Origin: a virus
Virus record (IMG/VR): IMGVR_UViG_3300050821_003964
Span: 1 to 23,949 of that record
Length of the DNA stretch: 23,949 nt
Reading direction: 5' to 3' (one strand)
Shown here in pieces: positions 20,090 to 23,949 of the stretch. The notes beneath the pieces were generated by a model. The model was not told the DNA's origin, ran no database searches, and saw only the letters and a program-made list of their open reading frames with translations. Within the stretch, counting starts at the first letter, position 1. Each line of letters begins with the position of its first letter. A program made the position numbers and the translations under genes.

Positions 20090-20811
20090 TGCTCCCGAAC
20101 CACGCGCTCTCACTAACGGTAGAGTCAGCGGCGTTCGTAGCGCCGAAGACCAGCGCTGTCAAACCGGCGCTGCACGACTTCTGTCAGGGGCCAATCGCCA
20201 TAGGCGACTCCTCGCAGGGCTTGCTCTATCAGGTGTGGGAGGTCAGCACCGATGGTGCCAACAACGTGATCTTCACGCCGCAGACCACCGGCTCGCCGAC
20301 GACCGTCTACGTCGGCACCGACGTGATCAACTGGGTGGCCGGGACGTTCGACCAGTCTGGCCGCGCGCAGGTGGCCTTCATGATCGACTCGTCGGCGTAC
20401 TTCTACTGGTACGACTCGACCATCAGCGCCTACACCCTGACCCCACTGGGCACCGACGATTTCAACCCATACATCTGCCTGGATGATCCGCGACCGTCAC
20501 AGTCGAGCACGTCTGACGTGATCCTGTGCTACACCAACAACACGACCAACCACCTATACTTCCGTGCCCAGCGCGACCGCTTCGGGGTCGAATACGACCT
20601 TGGGTTCATAGGAGCCGGGACCCTGATGACGCAGGCAGGCCCCAACATCGTGGGAAGGTTCCAGTTCCAGTTCCAGTCGTTGCTCGCTGCCCAGAACCTG
20701 AAGTTCACAAAATTCGTGGCGTCAAGGACATTCCGGCCTATACTTGTGACTGACGCCAAGGGCATCAAGCCACGCATCTGGAAGCCGCGTGAGAACAACA
20801 CGGTGAGGTAG
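20089..20811 (+). CDS. virion structural protein, 240 aa
   Basis: Begins at ATG 20089, overlapping the preceding TAA by one base (TAATG), which favours this start over the longer open frame. Beta-rich, with many Asp, Tyr and Thr (VWEVSTDGANNVIFTPQTTG, AYFYWYDSTISAYTLTPLG). It ends with a basic segment (KGIKPRIWKPREN). Its place among connector and fibre genes suggests a particle protein; the family is not recognised. Confidence 0.6.
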   Translation: MLPNHALSLTVESAAFVAPKTSAVKPALHDFCQGPIAIGDSSQGLLYQVWEVSTDGANNVIFTPQTTGSPTTVYVGTDVINWVAGTFDQSGRAQVAFMIDSSAYFYWYDSTISAYTLTPLGTDDFNPYICLDDPRPSQSSTSDVILCYTNNTTNHLYFRAQRDRFGVEYDLGFIGAGTLMTQAGPNIVGRFQFQFQSLLAAQNLKFTKFVASRTFRPILVTDAKGIKPRIWKPRENNTVR

Positions 20812-20813
20812 AT

Positions 20814-21137
20814 ATGAGCACGTTTCAGGCACGATTCACGCAGTCCCCCGCCGAGCGCAAGCGATACGTGCTGGACTACACCCTGTTCCTGGCTCCGGGC
20901 GAGAGCATCCTGTCCGTAGCGACGGCGATCAGCCCGATTGATCTGACCAGCCCCCTGGTGATTGATGGCATGGCCCTGCTGCCACCGGACGTGATCGGCG
21001 GTCCGACCATCGGCGCGGCCTACTTCTGCTCGGGCGGGAACAACACTGCAGTGTATGAAGTGCAGTTCCTTGCTACCACGAGCCTGGGACAAATCCTTGA
21101 GGACGTGGTGCAATACACCCTGCGAGAGAATCTATGA
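20814..21137 (+). CDS. fibre-tail adaptor-like protein, 107 aa
   Basis: GAGG lies five bases before the ATG, a good site. The opening FTQSPAERKRYVLDYTLFLA then GESILSVATAIS matches the pattern 'SP.E...Y.lDyt..L..GE.I' that I associate with small proteins linking fibres to the tail in several phages. The rest is a small beta domain. It overlaps the Collar-domain gene by four bases, which supports a joint role at the fibre base. Identity should be checked by profile search. Confidence 0.5.
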   Translation: MSTFQARFTQSPAERKRYVLDYTLFLAPGESILSVATAISPIDLTSPLVIDGMALLPPDVIGGPTIGAAYFCSGGNNTAVYEVQFLATTSLGQILEDVVQYTLRENL

Positions 21138-22144
21138 GCAACATATTCGTCTTTTCGAACAACGCGTCCTCGCTTCTCGCCTCGGCCATCGTACCGAGCG
21201 ATACGGTTGCAACCGTGCAGGCAGGCCAAGGCGCACTGTTCCCGACCATCTCGGCGGGACAAATCGCGGCGATCACTCTCGAAGATGTTAGCGGCGACAT
21301 CGAAGTGGTCTACTGCACAGGACGGACTGGCGACGCACTGACCATCGTGCGCGCACAGGAGGGCACCACGGCCCTGAACTTCGCATCCGGATCGCGCGTT
21401 GAGCAGCGCATCACGGAAGTGGTTCTGAGTACCTTCTTGCAGAAGACCGGGGGCGATACGCTGTCTGGAACGACCACCCTGTCCGGCGTCCTCAACATGG
21501 GCAGCGGTGGCTCGATCCAACTCGGCGAGATCGCTGGCACCAAGATGCGCTCGCAACCGGGCGACACCAGCAACGAGATCAACGTCCCCATCGGTGGACC
21601 GGCGACTGAAGGTGGCAGCGTACTGTTGACTACCGGCAACCTGGCGGCTCATATGCCTGCTGGCACGGCGCTGATCGTCACTGGCATGGTCGTGATCTGG
21701 ACGGGGCTTTCCTCGGCCATTCCCGCAGGATGGGCGCTGTGCAATGGCACGAGCGGCACCCCCGATCTTCGGGACCAGTTCATCGTCGGCGGAGGCGGAT
21801 CGCTCGCTTCCACCGGCAGCTACGCGCACGTCACGGACCCCGCGAGCGGCGGAACGCCGGTCATCAATCCGGTTACGCTGTCGCCGAGCAACTTCCCCAG
21901 CCACACGCACCCCATCGACTTCTTCGGTGGAAGCACTGGCATGGTGATGGGTGCTCCCGGCATCTCCCCCGGCGCGGCGTACTTCTTCACCGGCAGCGGC
22001 GCTGGCGTTCGCAACTCGGTCAACACCGGCCCGAATGCTGGCACGACCGCTCCGTTCACCCCGACAGCGGCAGTGCTGCCGACCCATACCCACACGGTGG
22101 AATCGCCGCCTTACCGCGCAGTGTTCTTCATCATGAAGTTGTGA
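21134..22144 (+). CDS. tail fibre protein with Collar domain, 336 aa
   Basis: The N-terminal module (DTVATVQAGQGALFPTISAG, then DALTIVRAQEGTTA) is a common fibre-base module of phages. A linker with a DTLSGTTTLSG repeat-like segment follows. At residues 196-220 the phage Collar signature appears: PAGWALCNGTSGTPDLRDQF. The C-terminus ends in PPYRAVFFIMKL, as in collar-type fibres. His pairs (SHTHP, THTHT) near 270 and 317 also fit metal-binding tips. Probable receptor-binding or fibre tip component. Confidence 0.85.
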   Translation: MSNIFVFSNNASSLLASAIVPSDTVATVQAGQGALFPTISAGQIAAITLEDVSGDIEVVYCTGRTGDALTIVRAQEGTTALNFASGSRVEQRITEVVLSTFLQKTGGDTLSGTTTLSGVLNMGSGGSIQLGEIAGTKMRSQPGDTSNEINVPIGGPATEGGSVLLTTGNLAAHMPAGTALIVTGMVVIWTGLSSAIPAGWALCNGTSGTPDLRDQFIVGGGGSLASTGSYAHVTDPASGGTPVINPVTLSPSNFPSHTHPIDFFGGSTGMVMGAPGISPGAAYFFTGSGAGVRNSVNTGPNAGTTAPFTPTAAVLPTHTHTVESPPYRAVFFIMKL

Positions 22145-22154
22145 GGTTAGCGTC

Positions 22155-23522
22155 GTGGCGACCGCAGGAATTACCACCGCTATCCGAGCACCTACGAAGA
22201 GTTTGGACAATCACCAGGTTGTCCTCACTCAGTTGAAGGAGACCACCGAGGTTGCGCAACGCTTGCGCGGCCAGCCCGGTGACAGCTTCGTCAAGCTCAG
22301 CGAACTGATCAACGCTGGCATCGTCAATTACATCGGCGGTGTCGTCTCCGCGAACAAGATCAAAGCAGGCGCGGCTGGCACCGGCAACACGGCCAAGTCG
22401 ATCCAAGGCGACGGCTCGCCCGCGAACCCCATCGAGTTGGTCAACGACGCGACGAGTCCGGGAGCCAACACTTTCTATGGAACCAACGGCGCTGGTGTCA
22501 AGGGCTTCTACCCAACCAGTGGCGGCGGCACTGTCACGAGCGTCGGGTTCACGAGTTCTACGCTGACCGTCACCGGCAGCCCCATCACCACGAACGGGAC
22601 CATCAACGCCGAGATCACGCATCCGTATGGTCCGCTGACGACCAAGGGCGATCTGTACGGATTCTCGACGGTCGGAGCCCGCGTGCCTGTCGGGGCCAAC
22701 GGCAAGGTGCTGACGGCTGACTCGACGGCGGCGACCGGCGTCTCCTGGCAGACGCCATCGGGCGGGGGCGGCGGAGCAGTGACCCTGAGCGACATCGAGA
22801 TAGTGCGTGGTGGCACGTTCACGGGTGGAACGACCGTGATGACGAGCGCGCCCGATATCCCGCTGATCATCCCACAAGGTTGTACCATTGCAAAGGTCGT
22901 GCTCTTGACAGAAGGCGGCACCGGCTCATGCCAAGTGGACATCTTCAAGGCCCCGTTTGGCGGGACTTACCCTCCGACCGCGAGCATCACCGCGTCGGCC
23001 AAGCCCACCATCTCGGCTGGCACGACCTACTCGGACGCCGTTTTGACCGGCTGGACCACGGCCATCAACGCCAATGACGTGCTCCTACTGCGGCTCCTTT
23101 CGACCTCGGGCTTCACCAGCGTCAGCGTCGTGCTGTATCTGTCGGTGCCCGCCGCGCTGAAGCCGACCTCTAAGGGCGCGGCCTGGTCGTCCAGCAGCGG
23201 CCCGGTCGTGGCGGCTGGTTCGGTACAAATACCTATCACCATCCCCGCTGACTGCACCCTGATCGGCGTGGATATGCTCTCGGCTGGCGGTCCCGGCACC
23301 TGCTCGTTCTCGATCTGGAAGGCCCCCGCTGGTACCTTCCCGCCTGTCATCGCCGGGGACATCACTGGCGGCGCACCCGTGGGTATCACGGCAGCAAAAG
23401 CCAATAGCATCACGAGCCTGTCAGGATGGACGACTTCGTTTTCCGCAGGTGACGTGATACTCTTCACCCTAAATTCGTGCTCTACCTTCACTCTGGTTAC
23501 GATTTCCTTGAGGATGCAATAA
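22155..23522 (+). CDS. tail fibre/virion protein with duplicated C-terminal domain, 455 aa
   Basis: GTG start at 22155 behind GAGG with eight bases between. After an N-terminal helical segment (NHQVVLTQLKETTEVAQRLR) and a Gly/Ser/Thr-rich beta section, residues about 213-330 and 338-455 are two copies of one domain. Shared features: IPLIIPQGCTIAKV with IPITIPADCTLIGV, then CQVDIFKAP with CSFSIWKAP, and LTGWTTAINANDVLLL with LSGWTTSFSAGDVILF. It is likely a particle appendage. The overlap TAATG links it to the next gene. Confidence 0.75.
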   Translation: MATAGITTAIRAPTKSLDNHQVVLTQLKETTEVAQRLRGQPGDSFVKLSELINAGIVNYIGGVVSANKIKAGAAGTGNTAKSIQGDGSPANPIELVNDATSPGANTFYGTNGAGVKGFYPTSGGGTVTSVGFTSSTLTVTGSPITTNGTINAEITHPYGPLTTKGDLYGFSTVGARVPVGANGKVLTADSTAATGVSWQTPSGGGGGAVTLSDIEIVRGGTFTGGTTVMTSAPDIPLIIPQGCTIAKVVLLTEGGTGSCQVDIFKAPFGGTYPPTASITASAKPTISAGTTYSDAVLTGWTTAINANDVLLLRLLSTSGFTSVSVVLYLSVPAALKPTSKGAAWSSSSGPVVAAGSVQIPITIPADCTLIGVDMLSAGGPGTCSFSIWKAPAGTFPPVIAGDITGGAPVGITAAKANSITSLSGWTTSFSAGDVILFTLNSCSTFTLVTISLRMQ

Positions 23523-23949
23523 TGACCGTCAATACAGCCGTTACCACGACCCCAGCTTCGAACTCTTCGAACGCGAATTTCCAGGCTTGGGTCCAGGAAG
23601 TCATCGACCTACTGACCGCAAACAGCGGTACCGCACCGGTCGGAGTCAGTCTGACGCACGTCACCTGCTCTGGTGAGATCGACACTACCTCGGTCGCCGC
23701 GCCTACGACCAGCGCGCCAGTCGCAGGATTCATGGTGTTCGAGTTCAACGACCCGCTCTTTTCGAGCAACCCGGTCCTCTTCAAGCTTTGGTTTGGCTGC
23801 ACGCAGTACGCTGCGACCACGCCCGCGATGTGGATACAGGTGTGCTCTGGCACCGGCGCGGCGGTAAACACCAGCACTGGTGTGTTCAGCGGCGGCATGC
23901 AATACCCCTCGACCCTCGTCGCCCCCGGTGGCTCGATCCAAGTGGGATA
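23522..23949 (+). CDS. virion/fibre-type protein, N-terminal part (runs off window edge)
   Basis: A frame opens at ATG 23522, overlapping the preceding TAA, and stays open to the window end (142 complete codons, no stop). The product begins MTVNTAVTTTPASNSS, then a short helix (NFQAWVQEVIDLLTANSG), then Gly, Thr and Ser-rich beta segments (FMVFEFNDPLFSSNP, LFKLWFGCTQYAATT). This pattern fits phage appendage proteins of the same cluster. Incomplete, so no domain call is possible. Confidence 0.7.
   Translation, partial: MTVNTAVTTTPASNSSNANFQAWVQEVIDLLTANSGTAPVGVSLTHVTCSGEIDTTSVAAPTTSAPVAGFMVFEFNDPLFSSNPVLFKLWFGCTQYAATTPAMWIQVCSGTGAAVNTSTGVFSGGMQYPSTLVAPGGSIQVG

Noticed and set aside
1-23949. 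tRNA genes and integration site
   Set aside because: I looked for cloverleaf-type sequences and for an integrase with flanking direct repeats and saw none; this does not exclude them elsewhere in the phage.

Overview
This window is part of a tailed-phage (Caudoviricetes) genome, or a prophage segment. The evidence is a complete DNA-packaging and head block: small and large terminase, portal, scaffold, major capsid protein, connectors, then fibre-type proteins. The order portal, scaffold, capsid, adaptor, fibres, with no recognisable major tail protein or tape measure in between, resembles a short-tailed (podovirus-like) particle. The DNA is GC-rich by eye and genes carry AGGAG-type ribosome binding sites, so a Gram-negative, proteobacterial-type host is a reasonable inference. 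No integrase, lysis enzyme, polymerase or tRNA was seen.

Layout: (1) Bases 1-5471 run leftward. They hold a train of small, mostly unknown genes that often overlap by 4-8 bases, ending in a MoxR-type AAA+ ATPase cut by the window edge. Several are tiny membrane or exported proteins, and two carry Cys-pair or coiled-coil features. A strong intrinsic terminator (3536-3585) and a repeat-rich, partly AT-rich spacer (4337-4692) with seven or more copies of CAAAGGGACA divide this arm; the spacer is a candidate origin or operator. (2) Bases 5472-6049 are a divergent control region with candidate promoters for both arms and a 12-G homopolymer. (3) Bases 6050-8947 run rightward as a coupled chain of small genes. 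Seven of them seem to be diverged copies of one helix-strand-helix domain with a conserved Trp. A ribbon-helix-helix repressor sits among them. (4) Bases 8940-17143 are packaging and head genes, closed by a strong terminator after the capsid gene. (5) Bases 17220-23949 are connectors and fibre or tail proteins, including a 26-residue tandem-repeat protein, a Collar-domain protein and a protein with a duplicated C-terminal domain. The last gene runs off the edge.

Part 3 may be expressed early or at an intermediate time from the promoter near 5933-5961. Part 5 follows its own strong RBS beyond the capsid terminator. A recurrent ACATAATG-type motif in spacers (near 5850, 7852, 7888, 11687 and 14100) may be a shared promoter or regulator site. 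The most unusual signals are the Trp-domain gene array, the CAAAGGGACA cluster and the possibly leaderless repressor gene. All assignments were made by reading the sequence without database searches.
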